This document shows positions 11,517-21,935 of a stretch of DNA of 64,000 nt, piece after piece (within the stretch, counting starts at the first letter, position 1; each line of letters begins with the position of its first letter). The stretch covers positions 122,330,887-122,394,886 of the forward strand of contig OZ020588.1 in assembly GCA_963971535.1 (NCBI GenBank). The letters run 5' to 3'. Position numbers and translations under genes: made by a program. The notes under the pieces are model-generated. The model ran no database searches and was not told the DNA's origin. It was given only the letters and a program-made list of their open reading frames with translations. The stretch comes from Notolepis coatsorum. Taxonomy: Eukaryota > Chordata > Actinopteri > Aulopiformes > Paralepididae.

Positions 11517-12244
11517 TTGATCTGTTAAACAGTTGTGATGGTTTGTCATGGTATGACAAATACAAATGCAGTTACTGGTAACGAAGATACTAAATAAAAA
11601 CATGCATTGCGATGCTCTCATTCTCCAGACACACACTGTTCCAAATATTATAACAAATATGTCCACTACTCCAAATCAATAAAAAACAAATGAGTATACA
11701 TATATTTTGATGGCGGACATGGTGGTCATGTCAGTTTAACGATCAGACACAGAAAACTATGTGAATGGAACCGGGATGATATCAGCTCCTCATTCCTCCT
11801 TATGCAAAACAGCCCACAACTTTCATAATTAGGCTATTTATTATTCCTATGTATGAATAATTCATTAGATGATAGAATTTATAGAAAAGTCGTGGGCATT
11901 TTGTTTTTTTACAACTTTCTTTTTATTGTTTTTCACAATAAGCAAACAATCACAAACAACAAGTCATAACAAAAACACAATCCCGGGCTGCAGTATTAGT
12001 GTTACATTACAAAAAATTACTTTTATTATGATGAGTACTCAATTATCTTACTTTCCCTATAGATATGGTGAATATTCTTGACCACTATACATCATCCACT
12101 GGTTGTCGTAATTAACATTGTGACCATTGTGTATATTTCACCTATAATGGCCATCCAATTTTCTTTTGTTGGAGGTTCTTGTTGATACCCCAGTCGTGAG
12201 CATTTTTTTAACATTAGGTTCCTATGCTAAGTAGGCTATCATGC
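11517..12244. other. Intronic spacer, no gene seen
   Basis: AT-rich sequence with no supported exon, repeat end or RNA gene. Confidence 0.45.
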
Positions 12245-12248
12245 TTAA

Positions 12249-12660
12249 CACATTGGATGCCAGACCCGAGATAAGTCGGGTGTTTGTCATTATTTTTCCT
12301 TTATTCGCTATTTCCATTCATAATCCATCGAGAGAGCCTGATGTTATCATTGGGAATGGGTCTGAGATCGCAAACGTCCAAAACCGCCGCCTAATGCCTT
12401 GCGGCCGGTATTGCACATCCTTGGAATCTCTCTGGCTCAGCCTGTACGTTGATCTAAAAAGTCCGGTCCGGGTTTTCCTAGTTGGGCAGTAGTAACGTTT
12501 AGAACACATGGATTGGGGAGAATCAAGCAGCGCTGATTCATGTTCTTTGGTGGAATATGTTGGCAACACGATCGACATCAATACTTGGAATGGCGATCAG
12601 ATAATTGGAATATTCTTTTCGCAGTACATCCTAGTCAAGGTAAGGACTTCCTTTAATCTA
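12249..12660 (+). mobile_element. Left part of a piggyBac-like TTAA element
   Basis: It begins after TTAA (12245-12248) with CACATTGGATGCCAGACCC, a TIR like those at 57126 and 63895. It contains a short open stretch (12508-12640: MDWGESSSADSC... ending before GTAAGG) that shares an AATGG(C/T)GATCAG block with the elements at 3984 and 46640. I find no right TIR, so the copy is truncated. The short frame could be a remnant of a transposase first exon; this is only suggestive. Confidence 0.5.
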
Positions 12661-12664
12661 ATAT

Positions 12665-13039
12665 TAATTTGTTCATTTGATCTGTTCCCATCTTGTATTG
12701 TACAATAATTGCTGGAGAAAAATTATAAATAAATAAATTCATAAAATAAAGTTCTAGTCTGGTGTAAACCACGCCCACGTCCGGTCTTTTTTTGTTGATA
12801 ATTGCGGGGGTCATCTGTGATCATAATTCCATACAAAGCTGCCATCTGTTTGTAATTTGTAGTAATTAATTTGTAGTAATTTGTAGCACAAATTACCTAC
12901 CATATTTCAGCAAACACAGAGGTCATTTGAAATCCCATGCAAACGTCTGCTTCACCCTCAGCATGGTGAAGATAGAAAATAGGAAAATAGATAGACCAAC
13001 AGTACAGTTCCTTCTTGAAAATATATATTTCCATCCAAA
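12665..13039. other. AT-rich spacer before the LTR element
   Basis: No gene or terminal repeat seen. It ends with the GTAGG target duplication of the LTR element at 13040-13044. Confidence 0.45.
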
Positions 13040-13044
13040 GTAGG

Positions 13045-15090
13045 TGTGAGGTTTTGTCCATTGCTCACCTACTCGCTCTGTTCCTTTAAGCCTACTCGCT
13101 CTGTTCCTTTAAGCCTACTCGCTTTGTTCCTTTAGTTTTCTGTTTTTCAATTGCATTCTCCTCACCTCTCTAGCCCCCACCCTCGCGTTCGTTACTCTCG
13201 TTTTCTCTTCAGCAGCCACACCCTTGGACTACCTGTCATTATGTGTTTGATTGGTCTGGTGCCGAACACACACTTTTAGTTCAAGTATCAATTATCCTCC
13301 CGCACCTGATGTGTATTCTAATTAGCACCCCTGTGGGCTTTAAGTACCTGGCTCTTCCCCTCTGTCCCTTGTCGGGTCGTGCCGTAAAATTCTGTATCAT
13401 ATTCTCTATCACCAAGACTCCTTCGGGAGGTCCTCTGTCTGTTTATGCTGTTTTCATCTCCGGCGTGAGATGCGCTCCAGCCTTCGCCTCCTGTCGCCGT
13501 TGCCTGAGGGAGACACTGGACTGCGCTCTCTAAACTTCCACGGGAGGTATCCCAGTGTTCCACTTCAGACCTCCGCGCAGCAGACGTCCTGACGCGCATC
13601 CAGACCTCCGCGCAGCAGACGCCCAGACGCGCATCCAGACCTCCGCGCAGCAGACGCGCTCTTCACTCCAGACGCGCATCGCTTCCTAATACTCTACGGG
13701 AGGATGCGTCTCTCCGAGCCGGCGCGCTCTTCCGCGCAGACACGCTCTTCACTCCTGACGCGCATTCAGACGCACTCCAGATGCGTCCTCCGTACCGGCG
13801 CGTACTCCAAGCAGACGCGCACCACTCAGACCTCCGCGCCAGATGCGCCCTCCGTACCGGCGCGTACTCCAAGCAGTCGCGCACCACTCAGACCTCCGCG
13901 CCAGATGCGCCCTTCGTACCGGCGCGTACTCCAAGCAGTCGCGCACCACTCAGACCTCCGCTTGGACAACCCGTTTCCCCGTGGCGACGCGCTCGCCCCG
14001 TTTTGATCCAACTCTCTTTACGCACAGCGCCTGGGTGAGTTTTTATGACTGTCTTTGATCCTATTCGTTTTTCGTGTGTTTTATGACACTGAAGATATCC
14101 TGCTTTTTGTCAGACTGTCACTCACCCAGCGTCAGCTTTTTGGATAGTTCATTGGGATAATATTTGGCCTTTACATCGCTCACTGTGTGTATACACACCG
14201 AAGATATTATTCACTTGGATTTGTATTTTGGACGTTACTCACAGTGTGTATACACACCGAAGATATTATTCACTTGGATTTGTATTTTGGGACTTCACTC
14301 ACAGTGTGTATATACACCGAAGATTCTGTCACTTGGATTACTCTGTTTTTGGGACAAGTCACCTCTCCTGTCACCTGCTCTGTTCCCAACTGAACTCTGA
14401 GCTAACCCGCTCCCTCTCTCCCTCTCGGTCCCGTTTACCACCCTCGGAGATCTGCCGAGAGAGATCTGCAGAGCGGTTCTGACGTCCACCGTCTGCTTCC
14501 TCAGACGAACCATCCCGGGAGAAGCTGCAGAGCAGCAACATTCATTAATGCTTGTGTTCCAAGGCCTTACCCTGTTTTCTCTGTCCCAGTATGCAGCTCC
14601 AGCCCTCGCCCTGTTCCAAGGCCTTACCCTGTTTTTCTCTAGTCCTCCTAGTCCTCCCTGTCTAGTTCCTCCTAGTCCTCCCTGTCCCCAGCCCGCCTCC
14701 GCGGGCCTCTGTCCCTGTCTCCCCTCTCTAGTCCTCCTAGTCCTCCCTGTCTAGTTCCTCCTAGTCCTCCCTGTCCCCAGCCCGCCTCCGCGGGCCTCTG
14801 TCCCTGTCTCCCCTCTCTAGTCCTCCTAGTCCTCCCTGTCCAGTCCTCCTAGTCCTCCCTTTTCCTCCCTTGCCCCGGCCCTGTTCCGTTAGCCTTCCCT
14901 TAGCCTTCCCCTTAGCCAGCTCGCCTCTTAAAGGCACTGTGCCTTTTCCCCTTCTTGTTATCCAGTTATTTTGTGTTCTCCCTTAAAGGGACAGTGCCGT
15001 TTCTTTGTGTTTTCAATAAATGCCCAGTTCTTGGCTTACTCTCATACCTGTCTTGTGTTGTGCGATTGGGGTCGGTTACAAACCATAACA
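13045..15090 (+). repeat. 5' long terminal repeat (2,046 bp)
   Basis: The U3 begins TGTGAGGTTTTGTCC and has three 22-bp CTACTCGCT(C/T)TGTTCCTTTA(A)G-type units. A TATA-like CTTTAAGTACC (13337-13347) is followed at 13371 by GTCGGGTCGT, the likely RNA start. The long R contains CpG-rich repeats (13565-13970), three ~58-bp TGTATACACACCGAAG units (14185-14345) and TCCTCCTAG-rich repeats (14640-14870). AATAAA is at 15015-15020 and the LTR ends CATAACA, so U5 is very short. Such a long R is unusual. Confidence 0.92.
13337..13380 (+). promoter_or_regulatory. LTR TATA-like box and self-primer sequence
   Basis: CTTTAAGTACC is followed ~30 bp later by GTCGGGTCGT (13371-13380). That 10-mer is the exact reverse complement of ACGACCCGAC at 15093-15102. 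The same arrangement, with a better TATATA box, occurs on the minus strand of the solo LTR (32461-32470 and 32430-32439). The 3' LTR copy of the 10-mer has one change (GTCGGGTTGT). Confidence 0.75.
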
Positions 15091-15092
15091 GT

Positions 15093-15102
15093 ACGACCCG
15101 AC
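15093..15102 (+). other. Primer-binding site, apparently for self-priming
   Basis: ACGACCCGAC starts two bases after the LTR end. Its reverse complement is found at the inferred 5' end of the transcript (13371-13380). I do not see a match to a usual tRNA 3' end such as TGGCGCCGAA. Confidence 0.75.
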
Positions 15103-15180
15103 CAAATCGACGACCCCAGCCAGCACAGACGGAGTATGTTGAGTTTGCCTTTTTTTTTTCTTGTTCCCTCTAGTTCCCCT

Positions 15181-15325
15181 GTTAGCCCTGTTAGCTCCCC
15201 TGTTAGCTTGTTAGTCTCCCCTGTTAGCCCTGTTAGCTCCCCTGTTAGCCCTGTTAGCTTCCCTGTTAGCCCTGTTGGCTTCCCTGCAGCTTGTTAGGCC
15301 TCTACTACCAGCATGGCCCCTGTCT
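15181..15325 (+). repeat. CCTGTTAGC tandem repeats
   Basis: Short units CCTGTTAGCCCTGTTAGCT(C/T)C repeat with variation within the interior of the LTR element. Confidence 0.85.
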
Positions 15326-15930
15326 GCTAGCTTTGCCCCGGCTGCTAGCACAGCCTCTATGTTAATGCAGCCCTTGCTGCTGGCATAGGCCCTGTAGCTA
15401 GCCATGCCCAGGCAGCTAACCCAGTCCCTCAGCAGGGCCCCTGTCTGCTAGCTTAGCCCCGGCTGCTAGCACAGCCTTTATGTTAATGCAGCCCTTGCTG
15501 CTGGCATAGGCCCTGTAGCTAGCCATGCCCAGGCAGCTAACCCAGTCCCTCAGCAGGGCCCCTGTCTGCTAGCTTAGCCCCGGCTGCTAGCACAGCCTCT
15601 ATGTTAATGCAGCCCTTGCTGCTGGCATAGGCCCTGTAGCTAGCCATGCCCAGGCAGCTAACCCAGTCCCTCAGCAGGGCCCCTGTCTGCTAGCTCAGCC
15701 CCGGCTGCTAGCACAGCCTCTATGTTAATGCAGCCCTTGCTGCTGGCATAGGCCCTGTAGCTAGCCATGCCCAGGCAGCTAACCCAGTCCCTCTGCATGG
15801 CCCTAGTCTGCTAGCTTAGCCCCGGCTGCTAGCACAGCCTCTATGTTAATGCAGCCCTTGCAGCTGGCATAGGCCCTGTAGCTAGCCATGCCCAGGCAGC
15901 TAACCCGGTCCCTCTGCATGGCCTCCACTT
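15326..15930 (+). repeat. 121-bp tandem repeat, five copies
   Basis: Units start at 15326, 15447, 15568, 15689 and 15810, an exact 121-bp step. Each contains GCTAGC, TATGTTAATGCAGC and CAGGCAGCTAACCC. Copies differ by only a few bases. No coding potential; all three frames are interrupted. Confidence 0.93.
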
Positions 15931-15939
15931 TTTGTGTAG

Positions 15940-16960
15940 CCTTCCCACTGCTAGGACTGCCCTTTCAGCTAGCAAGGTCAGTTTTTCCCACTGCTAGGAC
16001 TGCCCTTTCAGCTAGCAAGGTCAGTTTTTTCCCACTGCTAGGACTGCCCTTTCAGCTAGCAAGGTCAGTTTTTCCCACTGCTAGGACTGCCCTTTCAGCT
16101 AGCAAGGTCAGTATTCTCCCACTGCTAGGACTGCCCTTTCAGCTAGCATGGTCAGTTTTTTCCCACTGCTAGGACTGCCCTTTCAGCTAGCAAGGTCAGT
16201 TTTTTCCCACTGCTAGGACTGCCCTTTCAGCTAGCAAGGTCAGTTTTCCCACTGCTAGGACTGCCCTTTCAGCTAGCAAGGTCAGTTTTTCTCACACTGC
16301 TAGGACTGCCGCTTCAGCTAGCAAGGTCAGTTTCCCCACTGCTAGGACTGCCCTTTCAGCTAGCAAGGTCAGTTTTCTCCCACTGCTAGGACTGCCCCTT
16401 CAGCTAGCATGGTCAGTTTGCTCCCACTGCTAGGACTGCCCCTTCAGCTAGCAGGGTCAGTTTTTCTCCCACTGCTAGGACTGCCCTTTCAGCTAGCAAG
16501 GTCAGTTTTTTCCCACTGCTAGGACTGCCCTTTCAGCTAGCAAGGTCAGTTTTCCCACTGCTAGGACTGCCCTTTCAGCTAGCAGGGTCAGTTTTCCCAC
16601 TGCTAGGACTTCCCTTTTCAGCTAGCAAGGTCAGTTTTCTCACACTGCTAGGACTGCCGCTTCAGCTAGCAAGGTCAGTTTGCCCCACTGCTAGGACTGC
16701 CCCTTCAGCTAGCAAGGTCAGTTTTTTCCCACTGCTAGGACTGCCCTTTCAGCTAGCAAGGTCAGTTTTCCCACTGCTAGGACTGCCCTTTCAGCTAGCA
16801 AGGTCAGTTTTTCTCACACTGCTAGGACTGCCGCTTCAGCTAGCAAGGTCAGTTTTCTCCCACTGCTAGGACTGCCCTTTCAGCTAGCAAGGTCAGTTTT
16901 CTCTCACTGCTAGGACTGCCCCTTCAGCTAGCAAGGTCAGTTCCCCACAGCTAGGACTGT
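15940..16960 (+). repeat. ~42-bp tandem repeat, 24 copies
   Basis: Unit CACTGCTAGGACTGCC followed by CTTTCAGCTAGCAAGGTCAG, with a variable T-rich spacer. I count 24 copies by the AGGACT core. Like the 121-bp unit it is organised around GCTAGC. Confidence 0.93.
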
Positions 16961-16984
16961 CCTTCCAGCTAGCTTGTTCTCTCA

Positions 16985-17370
16985 TGCTGGTCCAGCCCTG
17001 TCTGCCAGCCTAGCTCCGGCAGCTAGCGCAGCCTCTATGTTAATGTAGCAGTACAGCTAGCATAGGCCCTGTAGCTATCAGTGCCCTGGCAGCTACCCTT
17101 TCCCTCTGCTAGCCCCTTCCCTGTTCCCCTCTCCAGTGCCCCTGTTTCCAGCCCTGTCTGCCAGCCTAGCTCCGGCAGCTAGCGCAGCCTCTATGTTGAT
17201 GTTGCATTACAGCTAACATAGGCCCTGTAGCTATCAGTGCCCTGGCAGTTACCCCTCAGCTCCTCTGGTTGCCCCTCAGCTCCTCTAGTTACCCCTCAGC
17301 TCCTCTGGTTACCCCTCAGCTACCCTACTTACCCCTCTGCTACCCTGGTTACCCCTCAGCTACCCTGTTC
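16985..17370 (+). repeat. ~155-bp duplication and 20-bp CCCCTCAGCT repeats
   Basis: A block with CTGTCTGCCAGCCTAGCTCC occurs near 16997 and again near 17152. From 17245 a roughly 20-bp unit (CCCCTCAGCTCCTCTGGTTA) repeats about six times. Confidence 0.85.
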
Positions 17371-17488
17371 CTTGCTGGCCCCACTTTTGTTGTAGCTTCC
17401 CCTGCTAGCATGGCCCTTTACTTTTTGTTTGTTGCCTTGTTTTGTCCCCTGCCACTCTGTCTGTATTTTTGGGTCGCCGGGTGGCTCC

Positions 17489-17505
17489 CGTGGAGGGGGG
17501 GGTAC
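17489..17505 (+). other. Polypurine tract of the LTR element
   Basis: A G-rich purine run (GTGGAGGGGGGGG, then TAC) lies immediately before the 3' LTR start at 17506, the expected plus-strand primer position. Confidence 0.8.
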
Positions 17506-19552
17506 TGTGAGGTTTTGTCCATTGCTCACCTACTCGCTCTGTTCCTTTAAGCCTACTCGCTCTGTTCCTTTAAGCCTACTCGCTTTGTTCCTTTAGTTTT
17601 CTGTTTTTCAATTGCATTCTCCTCACCTCTCTAGCCCCCACCCTCGCGTTCGTTACTCTCGTTTTCTCTTCAGCAGCCACACCCTTGGACTACCTGTCAT
17701 TATGTGTTTGATTGGTCTGGTGCCGAACACACACTTTTAGTTCAAGTATCAATTATCCTCCCGCACCTGATGTGTATTCTAATTAGCACCCCTGTGGGCT
17801 TTAAGTACCTGGCTCTTCCCCATCTGTCCCTTGTCGGGTTGTTCCGTAAAATTCCGTATCATATTCTCTATCACCAAGACTCCTTCGGGAGGTCCTCTGT
17901 CTGTTTATGCTGTTTTTATCTCCGGCGTGAGATGCGCTCCAGCCTTCGCCTCCTGTCGCCGTTGCCTGAGGGAGACACTGGACTGCGCTCTCTAAACTTC
18001 CACGGGAGGTATCCCAGTGTTCCACTTCAGACCTCCGCGCAGCAGACGTCCTGACGCGCATCCAGACCTCCGCGCAGCAGACGCCCAGACGCGCATCCAG
18101 ACCTCCGCGCAGCAGACGCGCTCTTCACTCCAGACGCGCATCGCTTCCTAATACTCTACGGGAGGATGCGTCTCTCCGAGCCGACGCGCTCTTCCGCGCA
18201 GACGCGCTCTTCACTCCTGACGCGCATTCAGACGCACTCCAGATGCGTCCTCCGTACCGGCGCGTACTCCAAGCAGACGCGCACCACTCAGACCTCCGCG
18301 CCAGATGCGCCCTCCGTACCGGCGCGTACTCCAAGCAGTCGCGCACCACTCAGACCTCCGCGCCAGATGCGCCCTTCGTACCGGCGCGTACTCCAAGCAG
18401 TCGCGCACCACTCAGACCTCCGCTTGGACAACCCGTTTCCCCGTGGCGACGCGCTCGCCCCGTTTTGATCCAACTCTCTTTACGCACAGCGCCTGGGTGA
18501 GTTTTTATGACTGTCTTTGATCCTATTCGTTTTTCGTGTGTTTTATGACACTGAAGATATCCTGCTTTTTGTCAGACTGTCACTCACCCAGTGTCAGCTT
18601 TTTGGATAGTTCATTGGGATAATATTTGGCCTTTACATCGCTCACTGTGTGTATACACACCGAAGATATTATTCACTTGGATTTGTATTTTGGACGTTAC
18701 TCACAGTGTGTATACACACCGAAGATATTATTCACTTGGATTTGTATTTTGGGACTTCACTCACAGTGTGTATATACACCGAAGATTCTGTCACTTGGAT
18801 TACTCTGTTTTTGGGACAAGTCACCTCTCCTGTCACCTGTTCTGTTCCCAACTGAACTCTGAGCTAACCCGCTCCCTCTCTCCCTCTCGGTCCCGTTTAC
18901 CACCCTCGGAGATCTGCCGAGAGAGATCTGCAGAGCGGTTCTGACGTCCACCGTCTGCTTCCTCAGACGAACCATCCCGGGAGAAGCTGCAGAGCAGCAA
19001 CATTCATTAATGCTTGTGTTCCAAGGCCTTACCCTGTTTTCTCTGTCCCAGTATGCAGCTCCAGCCCTCGCCCTGTTCCAAGGCCTTACCCTGTTTTTCT
19101 CTAGTCCTCCTAGTCCTCCCTGTCTAGTTCCTCCTAGTCCTCCCTGTCCCCAGCCCGCCTCCGCGGGCCTCTGTCCCTGTCTCCCCTCTCTAGTCCTCCT
19201 AGTCCTCCCTGTCTAGTTCCTCCTAGTCCTCCCTGTCCCCAGCCCGCCTCCGCGGGCCTCTGTCCCTGTCTCCCCTCTCTAGTCCTCCTAGTCCTCCCTG
19301 TCCAGTCCTCCTAGTCCTCCCTTTTCCTCCCTTGCCCCGGCCCTGTTCCGTTAGCCTTCCCTTAGCCTTCCCCTTAGCCAGCTCGCCTCTTAAAGGCACT
19401 GTGCCTTTTCCCCTTCTTGTTATCCAGTTATTTTGTGTTCTCCCTTAAAGGGACAGTGCCGTTTCTTTGTGTTTTCAATAAATGCCCAGTTCTTGGCTTA
19501 CTCTCATACCTGTCTTGTGTTGTGCGATTGGGGTCGGTTACAAACCATAACA
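17506..19552 (+). repeat. 3' long terminal repeat (2,047 bp)
   Basis: Near-identical to the 5' LTR. Differences include an extra A near 17821, changes inside the self-primer region (17836-17841) and single changes near 17920, 18183, 18203, 18590 and 18840. AATAAA is at 19477-19482. The GTAGG target duplication follows. Confidence 0.92.
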
Positions 19553-19557
19553 GTAGG

Positions 19558-20125
19558 TGAACATACTCTTATCCAGTTCATTATTTCCCCCTGCTGGATT
19601 CATACATTTGATTTATCATATTGAAGTAGGCTACTCTGAATGATTCCATTTTTGCAGTGACATTCGGCATTGTTATGAATTAGTTTGAGATCTCATTTTA
19701 AACAATAATGTTTGATCACGCACCGACAGTCTATTAGCTATGTCAATTTCAATCTCAGGACACCTCGGTAGAAGCTTATCCCGTTCAAATGCGCATCTGG
19801 AAATCATAGAGGTGGAGGGGTAATGTTCTGTTACCATGGGTCCCCACGTAATGCTAGTTCCATGCAAATAGGGCTTTAGTCTGTGAAGTATCTGCATTTT
19901 AAATTGGACAGAAACTCATACGTCTTCCCTGCCCACAATCAATAGTGCACCACAATTAGTGGTCCAACATGACACTCTGAACAGGCCTTGTACTCTAATG
20001 AAACTGCTCCATTGGGAGTATTGATCCAGGCCACAAAACAGCTCATATTGTTTTTCCTTTCCTTTGTTTTTCTCCTTTCCTCTACTATTTATCTCTCTTG
20101 TACTCTCCTAACCTCACATCTCCAC
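19558..20125. other. Intronic spacer, no gene seen
   Basis: Unique-looking sequence without a recognisable exon or repeat end. Confidence 0.45.
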
Positions 20126-20127
20126 TC

Positions 20128-20395
20128 TTCTCTACTCTACTCTACTCTACTCTACTCTACTCTACTCTACTCTACTCTACTCTACTCTACTCTACTCTAC
20201 TCTACTCTACTCTACTCTACTCTACTCTACTCTTGTCTCCTCTCCTCTCCTCTCCTCTCCTCTCCTCTCCTCTCCTCTCCTCTCCTCCTCTCCTCTCCTC
20301 TCCTCTCCTCTCCTCTCCTCTCCTCTCCTCTCATCTCATCTCATCTCATATCATCTCGTCTCATCTCGTCTCGTCTCATCTCTTCTCCTCTAAAA
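20128..20395 (+). repeat. Pentanucleotide repeats (TCTAC)n, (TCTCC)n, (TCATC)n
   Basis: A compound pyrimidine-rich microsatellite: TCTAC units to about 20233, TCTCC units to about 20330, then TCATC/TCGTC units. All frames are open only because of the repeat. Confidence 0.95.
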
Positions 20396-20399
20396 TGAT

Positions 20400-21235
20400 A
20401 TCTATGACATCACACTGCATAATTTTTCATCACATATTCCCCAACAATTTACCACAAAGGAGGCGTGGCTTGTCCCCCTAGAACTGAGCATTACATAATG
20501 AACACAGTGTCTGTGCCATTTCAGGCTGATTGACTCCCTCTGTAGCCCAAGCACAGCAGGCGTGGGGACAAGACATGTCACCAGACTGACACGCCTGAGC
20601 CTCGAAACTACCCTAATGAGTCAAAGTGTGTCTTTATGTGTGTATGGGCGTGTCTATCCATGTCATCTATGTATATTATTTTTTATTTTCTTTTCTTTTT
20701 TACATTATAACCAATGTTATACCAGTATATATACTATAGGCAAGCTGGGTGCTGTTGTGGCCACAGCCAGTGTTTTCATTTGAAAAGTGACCCCAAGAGG
20801 AAGAAATCTATACATTGTGTTGACTCCATGATGTTTCCTCCAGCGTTATCATCAGGCCAAACTTTATATTTTTAAATGAGCATATATCCTGGCTTGTTAG
20901 TCGTACAGTCACAGATTTTGCTATGAATATGCATGACCTTTCCTATAGAGCCACCATATGGATATGTATCCCGGGTCTGCTGAGACTGGCAATATCTACT
21001 CTTGTTTAGATATTAAGTAAAAAAAGATTCCCATTGTCTTTTTGTTGAATCAACTAGATAGGAGTGATGTAAACTTGATATTTAATCTGGTCAGATTTGT
21101 TTTCAGTATAGCCATGTAGTGCATGGCAGCTCTCTGAGTAGCCGTACATCAACGTCTCTTTCAAATACCATGTCGGTTCTTTGCCTTTGATACAAACTAG
21201 CTCATGGCATAACCTGGTGCTAAGCTAAAAAAGAA
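20400..21235. other. Intronic spacer, no gene seen
   Basis: No supported exon, tRNA or transposon end. Confidence 0.45.
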
Positions 21236-21239
21236 AGTC

Positions 21240-21935
21240 ATGTTTAATGTTATGCACTTTTGGGGGAATTTGCCATTTGCCATCTACCCTGGAGTTAGAC
21301 AAGCAGATACATACCCTTTTCTTCTCTGTGCATGCATTAGGCTTAGGAAACAGCTGCACCGTTAGCCTAGCTTAGCGTCATTCACTGGAAGTAGGTGTGC
21401 CAGTGTAGCCTAGTAGTACAGTCACAAAATACTCTCCAAATACAACTCCAAAACGTTCCTGTAAACATGTTGTGACCTGTGTATTTACCATGTGGATAAA
21501 AAATATTTTTGTTGACATTTTTGTTTTCTAAGCAGATATATACTCTGAAATTGTTCCCCCCCAAACCACTGCTGCCTAGGCGCAGTGATTTTGTTTCCTC
21601 AAAAGCCCTGTTTTTCAAAAAAAACAACAGGGTTTTTGAGGTGATGAAATTGCTGTGCCCAGGCAGCAGTGGTTCCACGTGGTAAATACAAAGGTCAACA
21701 TGTTTACATGAACGTTTTGGAGTTGTATTTGGAGTTGTATTTGGAGTGACCATTGGGAACTAGGCTACACTGGCACACACAGTGAATGACGCTTAGCTAG
21801 GCTAACAGTGTGGCTGTTCCCTAAGCCTAATGTATGCACAGAGAGGAAAGGGGTATGTATCTGCTTGTCTAACTCCAGGGTAGATGGCAAATAAGCAAAT
21901 TTCCCAAAAAGTTGGCATGTTGCTTTAATGTGAGC
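21240..21935. mobile_element. Fold-back (long inverted repeat) element
   Basis: The left arm (about 21245-21570) and the right arm (about 21640-21925) are inverted copies. Examples are CATCTACCCTGGAGTTAGAC on the left and its complement near 21875-21895, ATGCATTAGGCTTAGG-type blocks, and CAAATACAACTCCAAAACGTTC near 21435 with its complement near 21715. The centre is AGGGTTTTTGAGG-like. This is a fold-back MITE or a recent inverted duplication; the ends are fuzzy and I see no target duplication. Confidence 0.75.

Larger units (their letters stand above)
13045..19552 (+). mobile_element. Non-autonomous Gypsy-like LTR element (LARD-like), complete
   Basis: The 6.5-kb element is flanked by GTAGG (13040-13044 and 19553-19557), a 5-bp duplication expected of Ty3/Gypsy integrase. 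The two LTRs (13045-15090, 17506-19552) start TGTGAGG and end CATAACA, and differ by about eight substitutions and one 1-bp indel by eye, so insertion is recent. A primer-binding sequence lies at 15093-15102 and a purine-rich tract at 17489-17502. The 2.4-kb interior has no gag, protease, RT or integrase and is mostly tandem repeats, so it must have moved with enzymes supplied by another element. The LTR start resembles Tf1/sushi self-primed elements. Confidence 0.9.

Noticed and set aside
15326..16960. Regularly spaced repeats suggesting a CRISPR-like array
   Set aside because: Units are contiguous, with no unique spacers of constant length, in a eukaryotic LTR element.
17704..18054. 116-aa ORF in the 3' LTR as a gag remnant
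   Set aside because: The same region in the 5' LTR is read differently after a 1-bp indel; no gag motif is present.
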